In this document: piece after piece, positions 1-7,402 of the stretch
Layout of the letters: each line of letters opens with the position of its first letter
Numbering within the stretch: position 1 is the first letter of the stretch
Assembly (NCBI RefSeq): GCF_023370775.1
Contig: NZ_JAMCCQ010000001.1
Span: forward strand, 124,001-188,000
Origin: Marivita sp. GX14005
Lineage (GTDB): Bacteria > Pseudomonadota > Alphaproteobacteria > Rhodobacterales > Rhodobacteraceae
Length of the DNA stretch: 64,000 nucleotides
Direction: 5' to 3'
Translations under genes and position numbers: made by a program
The notes under the pieces: model-generated
Told to the model about the DNA's origin: nothing
What the model saw: the letters and a program-made list of their open reading frames with translations, nothing else
Database searches by the model: none

Positions 1-4
1 GCGG

Positions 5-27
5 GAGTATTTGAAACGAGAAGAAGG
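5..27 (+). repeat. Dispersed 23-base motif, copy 1
   Basis: The motif begins GAGTATTT and ends AGAAGAAGG. It is identical over 23 bases to the reverse complement of 52891-52913 and close to two other copies (24958-24980 and 41389-41411, both minus strand, 19 of 23 matching). It lies just beyond the 3' end of betB. In the other copies GC-rich hairpins flank the GAGTATTT side; here that side is cut off by the window edge. The function is unknown. Confidence 0.6.
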
Positions 28-42
28 CAGGAAATCGCATCG

Positions 43-1500
43 TCAGAACGGCGCCTCCACATCGCCCATGCGGACATAGACGGATTTGAGCTGGCTGTAG
101 TGGTGGACCGCCTCTTTCGAGTTCTCGCGCCCGACGCCCGAGAGTTTCACGCCGCCGAAGGGCGCCTCGACGGGGGCGTCGTTATAGGAGTTGATGAAGC
201 AGGTTCCGGCCTGAAGCTCTGCGATGACGCGGTGGGCGCGGGTGATGTTCTGGGTGAACACGCCTGCCGAGAGGCCGTATCGGGTGGCATTGGCGCGGGC
301 AATGGCCTCTTCCTCGGTGTCGAAATCGAGCACGGCCATGACGGGGCCGAAAATTTCCTCGCGCGCGATGGTCATGTCGTCGGTGACATCGGCGAAGACA
401 GTCGGCTCCAGATAGAAGCCGGCGCGGTCCAGCCGCTTGCCGCCATAGGCCAGCCGCGCGCCTTCGGCTTCGCCCTTCGCGATGTAATCCTGCACGATCT
501 TCATCTGTGCGTCGCTGACAAGCGGGCCGAAATTGGTCGCCTCGTCCAGCGGATCGCCGATCACTGCGCCGGCGAGCCGTTCCGATAGCCGGTCGAGAAA
601 AGCGCCCCTGATGCCCTTTTGCACGAAGACCCGCGTGCCGTTGGAACAGACCTGTCCGGACGAGTAGAAATTGCCCAGGATCGCGCCACCGACGGCGTTG
701 TCGAGATCGGCATCGTCGAAAACGAGCAAGGGCGATTTGCCGCCAAGTTCCATCGTGACATGTTTCATCTCGGCTGCGGCGGCGGCATAGACCTTCTTGC
801 CGGTCGGCACCGATCCGGTGAGGGAAACCTTGGCGACGCGCCGATCGGTGACGAGCGCCGCGCCCACTTCGCCCGCCCCCTGCACGACGTTGAAGACACC
901 CGCGGGAAGGCCTGCTTCATGCAGGATTTCCGCCACCTTCAACGCGCAGAGCGGTGTTGTCTCGGACGGTTTGAACACCATCGCGTTGCCGCAGGCCAGG
1001 GCCGGCGCGGCCTTCCAGCAGGCGATCTGGGTCGGGTAGTTCCACGCGCCGATCCCGACGCAGACGCCCAGCGGCTCGCGGCGGGTATAGACCCAATCCT
1101 GGCCGAGCTGGATATGCTCCCCGGTCAGGCTGGCCGCCAGACCGCCGAAATACTCCAGCGCGTCGGCGCCGCTAGTGGCGTCGGCGACCAGCGTTTCCTG
1201 CAGCGGCTTGCCGGTGTCATAGGTCTCAAGCACCGACAATTCGCGGTTGCGTTCGCGCATCAGGTCGGCGGCGCGGCGCAGGATGCGGCCGCGCTGGGCG
1301 CCCGTCATCGCGGCCCAGTCCTTTTGGGCACGACTTGCCGCGTCCAATGCGCGGTCGATCGTGGCGGGCGTGGCGCTGTGGACCGTGGCGATCCTTTCGC
1401 CGCTGGCCGGGTAGATGACGGGGAACGCGGCGCCATCCTTGTCTTCGAGATAGGCGCCGTCCACGAAATGGCTCGCCTTGGGCTGGGTGTCATGAGTCAT
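43..1500 (-). CDS. betB: Betaine aldehyde dehydrogenase
   Basis: This NAD(P)-dependent aldehyde dehydrogenase of 485 residues oxidises betaine aldehyde to glycine betaine, the second step of choline oxidation in the cytoplasm. The ALDH hallmarks are present: the catalytic glutamate in [10 protein letters not shown], the nucleophilic cysteine in [13 protein letters not shown], and the nucleotide-binding region near GIGAWNYP. Length is normal for BetB. The start overlaps the stop of betI by four bases, so the two are one operon. The choline importer lies divergently on the other side of betI, which supports BetB over other ALDH subfamilies. No betA or betC is inside the window; they may lie to the left. 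Confidence 0.93.
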   Translation of the reverse strand: MTHDTQPKASHFVDGAYLEDKDGAAFPVIYPASGERIATVHSATPATIDRALDAASRAQKDWAAMTGAQRGRILRRAADLMRERNRELSVLETYDTGKPLQETLVADATSGADALEYFGGLAASLTGEHIQLGQDWVYTRREPLGVCVGIGAWNYPTQIACWKAAPALACGNAMVFKPSETTPLCALKVAEILHEAGLPAGVFNVVQGAGEVGAALVTDRRVAKVSLTGSVPTGKKVYAAAAAEMKHVTMELGGKSPLLVFDDADLDNAVGGAILGNFYSSGQVCSNGTRVFVQKGIRGAFLDRLSERLAGAVIGDPLDEATNFGPLVSDAQMKIVQDYIAKGEAEGARLAYGGKRLDRAGFYLEPTVFADVTDDMTIAREEIFGPVMAVLDFDTEEEAIARANATRYGLSAGVFTQNITRAHRVIAELQAGTCFINSYNDAPVEAPFGGVKLSGVGRENSKEAVHHYSQLKSVYVRMGDVEAPF

Positions 1501-2093
1501 CGCGCAATATCCTTGCCGGAAAGTGAAAGCTCCTGCTCCAGCGCGGCGCGCGTCTGGCGCAGCGCGTCCTCGCCCGAAGGCGCGCGCCGGGTCAGCGCCT
1601 CGCGCAGGTAAAGACCGTCAATGAGGGCGGCGAGACGCTGCGCGGCGTCCGGGGCTTCCGAACCGATGAGGGGGCGCAGACTGGCCGCGAGATTCGAATG
1701 GAGCCGGCGCTGGTAGACCGTCAGGAGACGGCGCGCCTCCTCGCTCGATTGCGCGAGGACGTAGAAATTCAGCCAGGCCGAAATCACCTCGCGCGAAAAA
1801 TGCGTGTCGGTGAAACTGGCACGCAGGATCGCCCCGATCCGGGCGTGCGGGCCTTCGGCACAGTTCAGGGCACGGCGCACCTCGGCGCCATAGAGCGACA
1901 GGATATGGCGCATCGCGGCAAGGAAAATGCGATCCTTGCCGCCGAAATAGTGATGGGCCAGCGCCGGGGACATGTCGGCGCGGCGCGCGATCTGCGCGAC
2001 GGTTACGTCGAGCGAACCCGTCTCGCCGATCTGGGCAATCGTGGCTTTAACCAGCGCCGCGCGGCGTATAGGCTCCATTCCGAGCTTCGGCAC
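1497..2093 (-). CDS. betI: Choline-responsive TetR repressor BetI
   Basis: A TetR-family repressor of 198 residues that senses choline and controls bet genes. The N-terminal helix-turn-helix reads [21 protein letters not shown], and the start region [10 protein letters not shown] is typical of BetI. The chosen start is a GTG at 2093 because GGAG lies six bases upstream and the family begins at this point; an in-frame upstream extension to 2186 would run through the operator region. It is followed by betB with a four-base overlap. A perfect palindrome at 2140-2153 between betI and choX is the probable operator for both directions. Confidence 0.93.
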   Translation of the reverse strand: MPKLGMEPIRRAALVKATIAQIGETGSLDVTVAQIARRADMSPALAHHYFGGKDRIFLAAMRHILSLYGAEVRRALNCAEGPHARIGAILRASFTDTHFSREVISAWLNFYVLAQSSEEARRLLTVYQRRLHSNLAASLRPLIGSEAPDAAQRLAALIDGLYLREALTRRAPSGEDALRQTRAALEQELSLSGKDIAR

Positions 2094-2139
2094 GTTTTTC
2101 TCCGGGTGTGAGGATGGGCCGGACCGTATGGCGTTTTTT

Positions 2140-2153
2140 ATTGACTCGTCAAT
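2140..2153. promoter_or_regulatory. Putative BetI operator
   Basis: ATTGAC-TC-GTCAAT is a perfect inverted repeat with a two-base spacer. It sits in the 96-base gap between the GTG of betI and the ATG of choX, about 36 bases before choX. Position and symmetry suit a TetR-type operator controlling both the bet and cho transcripts. That BetI binds it is an inference. Confidence 0.6.
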
Positions 2154-2189
2154 CAACAAACAAGAGACCTGACAGGGAGACTGCACATC

Positions 2190-3110
2190 ATGTTGAAATC
2201 CTCACTTTCCATCGCGGCGATCTGCGCGGCGGGCATGGCGGCGGCCGACTGCGAAGAGATCGTCTTTTCCGATGTCGGCTGGACCGATATCACCGCCACG
2301 ACGGCGGCGACGACGGCGGTGCTCGACGCGTTGGGCTATGAGACCGATATCAAGGTGCTGTCGGTGCCGGTGACTTACACCGCGCTCGACGAGGGCGATG
2401 TGGATGTGTTCCTTGGAAACTGGATGCCCACGATGGAGGCCGACATCGCCCCCTATCGGGAGGCCGGAACGGTGGACGTTGTGCGGGCCAACCTGGAAGG
2501 CGCGAAATATACGCTTGCGGCGAACAAGGCGGCTGCGGACCTGGGGATCGACAGTTTCGAGGACATCGCCGCGAATCGCGAGGCGCTGGAGGGCGAAATC
2601 TATGGTATCGAGCCGGGAAATGACGGCAATCGCCTGATCATGGACATGATCGAGGCCGACGCGTTCGGGCTCAAGGGGTTCGAAGTGGTCGAAAGCTCCG
2701 AACAGGGGATGCTGGCGCAGGTTGCGCGCGCCGATGAGCGGGGCGAGCCGGTGGTGTTTCTCGGCTGGGAGCCGCATCCGATGAACGCGAATTTCGACAT
2801 GACCTATCTGAGCGGCGGCGATGACTGGTTCGGCCCGAATTTCGGCGGCGCCACCGTCTACACGAACACGCGCGCGGGCTATGTCGAGGAATGTCCGAAT
2901 ATCGGCAAGCTGCTGAACAACCTGGAGTTCAGCCTATCGATGGAAAACGAGATCATGAGCGGCATCCTCAACGATGGCGAGGAGCCGCGCGAGGCGGCAG
3001 AAAACTGGATCGCGCAGAACCCCGATACGTTGCGGACATGGCTCGAAGGGGTCAAGGACGCAGACGGCAATGACGCTTTCGAAACGGCGAGCAAGGCTCT
3101 GCTGGATTGA
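2190..3110 (+). CDS. choX: Choline ABC transporter substrate-binding protein
   Basis: A periplasmic binding protein of 306 residues with a signal peptide ending near residue 19 (ICAAGMAAADC). It matches the OpuAC/ChoX fold. The aromatic box known from Sinorhizobium ChoX (Trp43, Trp90, Tyr119, Trp205) is seen here as Trp31, Trp78, Tyr107 and Trp193, each offset by exactly 12 residues, which supports choline as ligand. GGGAG precedes the ATG. It is first in choX-choW-choV and divergent from betI-betB, so uptake is linked to oxidation. Confidence 0.93.
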   Translation: MLKSSLSIAAICAAGMAAADCEEIVFSDVGWTDITATTAATTAVLDALGYETDIKVLSVPVTYTALDEGDVDVFLGNWMPTMEADIAPYREAGTVDVVRANLEGAKYTLAANKAAADLGIDSFEDIAANREALEGEIYGIEPGNDGNRLIMDMIEADAFGLKGFEVVESSEQGMLAQVARADERGEPVVFLGWEPHPMNANFDMTYLSGGDDWFGPNFGGATVYTNTRAGYVEECPNIGKLLNNLEFSLSMENEIMSGILNDGEEPREAAENWIAQNPDTLRTWLEGVKDADGNDAFETASKALLD

Positions 3111-3169
3111 TCCTGCGACGGCGCGAGGCCAAGGCTTCGCGCCGATCCGGCGGATGACGGGGGCGTGGC

Positions 3170-4006
3170 ATGGACTGGCTGACCGATAACAAGATCCCGG
3201 TGGGAAAAATCGCCGGGGACGGGTTCGAATGGCTCGAACGCAACGGGGCCTTCTTTTTCGATGCGGTCTCCGACGGGCTCGATGCGATGATCGAGGCGCT
3301 GCTCTGGCTGTTACAAACGCCCAATCCTCTGATCGTCGTGGCGCTATTCGTCGCGCTCTCATGGGCGCTTCAGCGCAGCTGGAAGGTCAGCCTTTTCGTC
3401 GCTCTGGGGCTGCTGTTCATCATCAATCAGGGCTATTGGGAAGAAACCACGGAAAGCCTGACGCTGGTGCTGTCGGCCTGCGTCGTCTGCATGGGGATCG
3501 GTGTGCCGATCGGCATCGCCGTGGCGCATCGGCCTCGCCTCTATGCGTGGATGCGCCCGGTGCTCGACCTGATGCAGACGCTGCCGACCTTCGTCTACCT
3601 GATCCCGGCCATCGTCTTTTTCGGCATCGGCATGGTGCCGGGGCTGATCGCGACGGTGATCTTCGTGTTGCCGGCGCCGATCCGGCTGACCCATCTCGGC
3701 GTCAGTTCTACCCCCCTGCCGCTGATCGAGGCGGCACAGGCCTTCGGCGCAACCCGGCGGCAGCTTTTGTGGAAGGTAGAGTTGCCCTCGGCCTTGCCGC
3801 AGATCATGACGGGCCTCAACCAGACGATCATGCTGTCGCTTTCGATGGTGGTGATCGCGGCCCTTGTCGGGGCGGACGGGCTGGGCGTGCCCGTGGTGCG
3901 CGCGCTCAACCAGGTGAACACCGCACGCGGGTTCGAAAGCGGGTTCGTCATCGTCGTCGTGGCCATCATCCTCGACCGGATGTTGCGGATGGAGCGCCGC
4001 AAATGA
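3170..4006 (+). CDS. choW: Choline ABC transporter permease
   Basis: An inner-membrane permease of 278 residues of the ProW/OpuAB type. It has an N-terminal cytoplasmic stretch, then several hydrophobic segments, with the conserved EAA-type loop around EAAQAFGATRRQLLWKVELP. It forms the membrane channel for the ChoX-delivered substrate and pairs with ChoV. It follows choX by 59 bases and its stop overlaps the choV start by four bases (ATGA), consistent with translational coupling. Confidence 0.92.
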   Translation: MDWLTDNKIPVGKIAGDGFEWLERNGAFFFDAVSDGLDAMIEALLWLLQTPNPLIVVALFVALSWALQRSWKVSLFVALGLLFIINQGYWEETTESLTLVLSACVVCMGIGVPIGIAVAHRPRLYAWMRPVLDLMQTLPTFVYLIPAIVFFGIGMVPGLIATVIFVLPAPIRLTHLGVSSTPLPLIEAAQAFGATRRQLLWKVELPSALPQIMTGLNQTIMLSLSMVVIAALVGADGLGVPVVRALNQVNTARGFESGFVIVVVAIILDRMLRMERRK

Positions 4007-5043
4007 GCGATATCCGCGTTGCGTTCGATCATGTTTCGATTGTTTTCGGCGACAAGCCGCAAAGCGCCCTGACCCTGATGGATGCGGGCCGGAGCCGGAG
4101 CGAGATCCAGGCCGAAACCAACCAGGTGCTGGGCGTGCACGATTGCACGCTCGACGTGGCGGAGGGCGAGATTCTCGTGCTCATGGGCCTTTCCGGTTCG
4201 GGCAAGTCCACGCTTTTGCGCGCTGTCAACGGGCTCAACCCCGTCGCGCGGGGCAGCGTGCGGGTTCACGACGGGCAGGGAATGGTCGATGTCACCCATG
4301 CCGATGCCGCGACCTTGCGGCGGATCCGCCTGCGCCATGTCGCGATGGTGTTCCAGCAATTCGGCCTTCTGCCCTGGCGCAGCGTCCGCGAGAATGTGGG
4401 GCTTGGGCTGGAGCTTGGCGGTGTGCCAAAGGCCGAACGGGCGAAGCGCGTCGCCGCGCAGCTCGAGCTTGTCGGCCTGTCCGAATGGGCCGATCACAAG
4501 GTCGCCGAGCTTTCGGGCGGCATGCAGCAGCGTGTCGGGCTGGCGCGGGCGTTTGCCACGGATGCGCCGATCCTGCTCATGGACGAGCCCTTCTCGGCGC
4601 TCGATCCGCTGATCCGGACGAAGCTGCAGGACGATTTGCTGGATCTTCAGGCGAAGCTGAAACGGACAATCATCTTCGTCAGCCACGATCTCGACGAAGC
4701 GTTCAAGATCGGCAACCGCATCGCCATCATGGAAGGCGGCCGGATCGTGCAAAGCGGAACCCCGCAGGAGATTTTCCGCAATCCGTCAAGCGATTACGTA
4801 GCCGAATTCGTGCATCACATGAATCCTCTCGGCGTGCTGCGCGCGCGTGATGTCATGCGCGACGGCACTGGCGGCGGCGACACTGTAGACGCAGATGCCA
4901 CCATGCACGAAGTCATGGCGCGGCTCTCGGCAAGCTCCGGTGACCTGTCCGTGATCGAAAACGGTACCCCCATCGGCGTGATCGGCAAGGACGACGTGCT
5001 GACTCACCTCGCCGATCCTTCCGGGCGGTCCGCGAGCGCGTAG
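4003..5043 (+). CDS. choV: Choline ABC transporter ATP-binding protein
   Basis: An ATPase of 346 residues of the ProV type that drives choline import. Walker A is GLSGSGKST, the signature is [14 protein letters not shown], Walker B is [12 protein letters not shown], followed by a switch histidine in FVSHDLDEA. The C-terminus carries a short CBS-like tail (residues about 300-340) as in other quaternary-amine ATPases. The start at 4003 overlaps the choW stop; the reading frame is open upstream to 3229, but that is only the antisense-like shadow inside choW. Its last 40 bases overlap the convergent DUF1045 gene. Confidence 0.93.
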   Translation: MSDIRVAFDHVSIVFGDKPQSALTLMDAGRSRSEIQAETNQVLGVHDCTLDVAEGEILVLMGLSGSGKSTLLRAVNGLNPVARGSVRVHDGQGMVDVTHADAATLRRIRLRHVAMVFQQFGLLPWRSVRENVGLGLELGGVPKAERAKRVAAQLELVGLSEWADHKVAELSGGMQQRVGLARAFATDAPILLMDEPFSALDPLIRTKLQDDLLDLQAKLKRTIIFVSHDLDEAFKIGNRIAIMEGGRIVQSGTPQEIFRNPSSDYVAEFVHHMNPLGVLRARDVMRDGTGGGDTVDADATMHEVMARLSASSGDLSVIENGTPIGVIGKDDVLTHLADPSGRSASA

Positions 5044-5687
5044 CGCGCGATCTCGTGGAAGTAGCCGCCTGTGTCCTCCCCCATCAGAGAGATATGCGAA
5101 AGCCGGTAACCAAGTCTCTCGGGCGGCAGGCAAAGCGCCGCTTGAGCCGCTGCACGATCCGCCTTCGGCAGGCGATCCGTGAGCGTGAGATGGAAGCGGA
5201 ACGCGTCCATCACATGCGGATAGCCCCAACGGTTTACATTGGCCTGCAATTCCGGCGGCAAATCGCGCGCGGCGTATTTTTCGGCCTCGGCGGGCGATAA
5301 CGCAGCGCGACACGGCTCCAGCGCCCGGACGCACTGGGCGGCCAGATCGCGGATCGCGTTCGTCGGTTGCACAGGCACAAGCGCCAGAAAGCGCCCGAGC
5401 CATCGCGGTTCGAGATCGCCGATCGTGGCCGGCCTGAGTGTCTGCGACAGTGCCTCGGAAAGGGCTGCGGCTTGCGCAAGGGTCGCTCCGTCTGCCAGCC
5501 GGAACGGTGCCTTGAGCGTGGCATGAAACCCGTAGCGCCGCGCGCGGCTCGTCCAGTGATCGGGGGTCGCACTTTCGCGGACTGTCCCGGACCGTGCGTC
5601 CCACCCAAGCCAATCTGCCCCAAAATTGCCCAGTGGTCCATCCGGGACGTGGTAAAGGGCGATGCGCTGGAACACGGGATCGGGCAT
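5004..5687 (-). CDS. DUF1045 family 2H-phosphoesterase-like protein
   Basis: A protein of 227 residues of the DUF1045 family, often called a putative phosphonate metabolism protein because it usually sits in phn operons. Two HxT motifs, His55-Ala-Thr57 and His166-Leu-Thr168, are the hallmark of 2H phosphoesterases, which act on cyclic phosphates or RNA ends. The start at 5687 gives the family's usual length and N-terminus (VFQRIALYHVP); an in-frame ATG at 5801 would add 38 residues and overlap the divergent neighbour. No phn genes are visible here, so its role is open. Its 3' end overlaps choV by 40 bases on the opposite strand. Confidence 0.8.
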   Translation of the reverse strand: MPDPVFQRIALYHVPDGPLGNFGADWLGWDARSGTVRESATPDHWTSRARRYGFHATLKAPFRLADGATLAQAAALSEALSQTLRPATIGDLEPRWLGRFLALVPVQPTNAIRDLAAQCVRALEPCRAALSPAEAEKYAARDLPPELQANVNRWGYPHVMDAFRFHLTLTDRLPKADRAAAQAALCLPPERLGYRLSHISLMGEDTGGYFHEIARYALADRPEGSAR

Positions 5688-5799
5688 ATAACCAGCTAGT
5701 CCGGGCAAAGCCGAAAAGGCAATCCGTTTTCGATACCGGCTGAGGTCCGAAACGGCCCCGCCGCTGGACAGCGCCGCGGGGGCGAAGTAGGACACCGGC

Positions 5800-6240
5800 A
5801 TGGATATTCGAAAGATCAGCAGCCGCTACAGCGTTTCGCCTCAAATCGAAGCCGGCGATGCCGCCGCGATCAAGGCCGCCGGGTTCACCACCGTCATCTG
5901 TAACCGGCCCGATGCCGAAGTGCCCCCCGCGCAGCAGGCGGATGCCATCCGCAGCGCCGTCGAGGCCGCAGGCCTGCACTTCGAGCTTTTGCCGATCACC
6001 CATCAGACGATGACGCCGGACCGGATCTTGCAGCAATCCGGGATCATAGCCGAGTCCGATGGCCCGGTGCTGGCCTATTGCGCCTCCGGCACGCGCTCCA
6101 CCGTGATCTGGGCCTTGGGCCGTGCGGGCGAAATGCCGACCGATGACATCCTGCACCAGGCGAAAAGCGCCGGCTACGATCTGTCGGGCTTGCGCCCGAC
6201 CATCGAGGCCATTGCCAAGGCGACAGCGACGGAAAAATAG
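5800..6240 (+). CDS. TIGR01244/DUF442 family phosphatase-like protein
   Basis: A protein of 146 residues of the family annotated as TIGR01244 sulfur transferase or beta-lactamase-hydrolase-like phosphatase. The key feature is the cysteine loop YCASGTRS, which fits the CxxGxR(S/T) P-loop of dual-specificity phosphatases and rhodanese-like enzymes. In other bacteria the domain is fused to a sulfide-handling beta-lactamase fold (Blh/ETHE1 type) and linked to sulfide homeostasis. Here it stands alone, divergent from the DUF1045 gene, with no close operon partner. Substrate is unknown. Confidence 0.78.
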   Translation: MDIRKISSRYSVSPQIEAGDAAAIKAAGFTTVICNRPDAEVPPAQQADAIRSAVEAAGLHFELLPITHQTMTPDRILQQSGIIAESDGPVLAYCASGTRSTVIWALGRAGEMPTDDILHQAKSAGYDLSGLRPTIEAIAKATATEK

Positions 6241-6298
6241 CCGCCGCGCTGCCCCTGTCCCGGCGAAAAGGCGTCGACGGTGGCTGAATTGTCTTGCT

Positions 6299-7315
6299 CT
6301 AGCTTCCATCCGGCTGCGTCCTGGCAAGCTCACCGGGGCTTGTTTCGAAAGACGTATCGATCGTGAGATCCGCCGTTTTCAGTGGCGCCGCGTCAGTGCC
6401 GCTCGTCTGCGGGAGCGCGGGGCTTTCGGGCGGTTGGGCGGCCACAGGCGGATGCAGCGGACTTTCCTGCCCGCCGATGCGCACCGCGCGAAAGCCGTTC
6501 ATCTGCCCCATCTTGCCGCGCGCGGCGACATGCCCGCCATCCACAACCAGCATCGTCGAGGCGAGTGCTGCGCCCGAGATCGGCAGGAGATCGCCGGGCT
6601 TGAGCGCCTGCGCCTTTTCCAGCGGTATATGAATACGCGTCAGAACAGCTTGCATCCGGGCGGGAACGAGGCGCAGTTCCGCCGCGTGTTTTCCTTCCCT
6701 TGGCTGCCCGCTCTTGGCCGAAGATGGCTTGTCCGGCTCGGGGAAGAGGAACGTCGCGTGACCGCGGCGCGTGTCCTGAGCCAGTGATACGTCGTATCCC
6801 AAGACCCGATACGTGGCGGCATCGAGCGCGAGACCGGCGGTCTGGCGATCCTCGGCGAAGGCGGCGAAGGCAAAGCTTTGGAGATGCGCCAAATCCGGTT
6901 GACCGGCCAGCATGGAGGCGAAGCGTGGCAAGGCCGCCTCGATCAAGGGAGCCATCATCGCCCCATCCGTCGGGGTAAAGCGGCGATCATCGAGCGGCAT
7001 ACGCGTGACCTTGCCAAGGGTCTGCACCTCGATCAGGCCGGTCACGATCTCCCGGCTGAGCGCGACAAGTCCGCAAGGGCGATCCTCCGCCGCGATCACG
7101 ATGAGCAGATTATCGGAAGACAGCGCCTCGACCGCGCGTTCCGGCGAGGCAGGGACATCGCTTTGCACCGTCGCGGTGCAGCCGAGCCCCCACAGCGCGT
7201 CGGCGGCGATGGACAGGCTGCGCCCGAGCGCGCGCGGCACTGCCATGGCGCCGATATCGTGCGCCTTGCGCTGCGCCCGCGCCTTTCGTTCCAGAACCGA
7301 TTCCGCCTCCGACAT
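6299..7315 (-). CDS. FliM/FliN C-terminal (SpoA) domain protein
   Basis: A protein of 338 residues whose region from about 215 to 280 matches the SpoA domain of flagellar switch proteins (RIHIPLEKAQALKPGDLLPI and a following VDGGHVAARGKMG segment). The N-terminal half resembles the FliM middle region weakly, and the C-terminal 60 residues are Pro/Ser/Thr rich. The ATG at 7315 is used; a TTG at 7324 has a better spaced AAGGG and would add three residues. It probably acts in the flagellar switch or its assembly, but no other flagellar gene is nearby. A weak CtrA-like site lies at 7368-7382. Confidence 0.72.
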   Translation of the reverse strand: MSEAESVLERKARAQRKAHDIGAMAVPRALGRSLSIAADALWGLGCTATVQSDVPASPERAVEALSSDNLLIVIAAEDRPCGLVALSREIVTGLIEVQTLGKVTRMPLDDRRFTPTDGAMMAPLIEAALPRFASMLAGQPDLAHLQSFAFAAFAEDRQTAGLALDAATYRVLGYDVSLAQDTRRGHATFLFPEPDKPSSAKSGQPREGKHAAELRLVPARMQAVLTRIHIPLEKAQALKPGDLLPISGAALASTMLVVDGGHVAARGKMGQMNGFRAVRIGGQESPLHPPVAAQPPESPALPQTSGTDAAPLKTADLTIDTSFETSPGELARTQPDGS

Positions 7316-7402
7316 GGCTTGCAAGCTGCCCTTCTAACCGCCTATTTCTGCTTATGGGGGCAAATCGTTACCAATGGCTTAGCGAATATAGCATTTGGCG
7401 GA

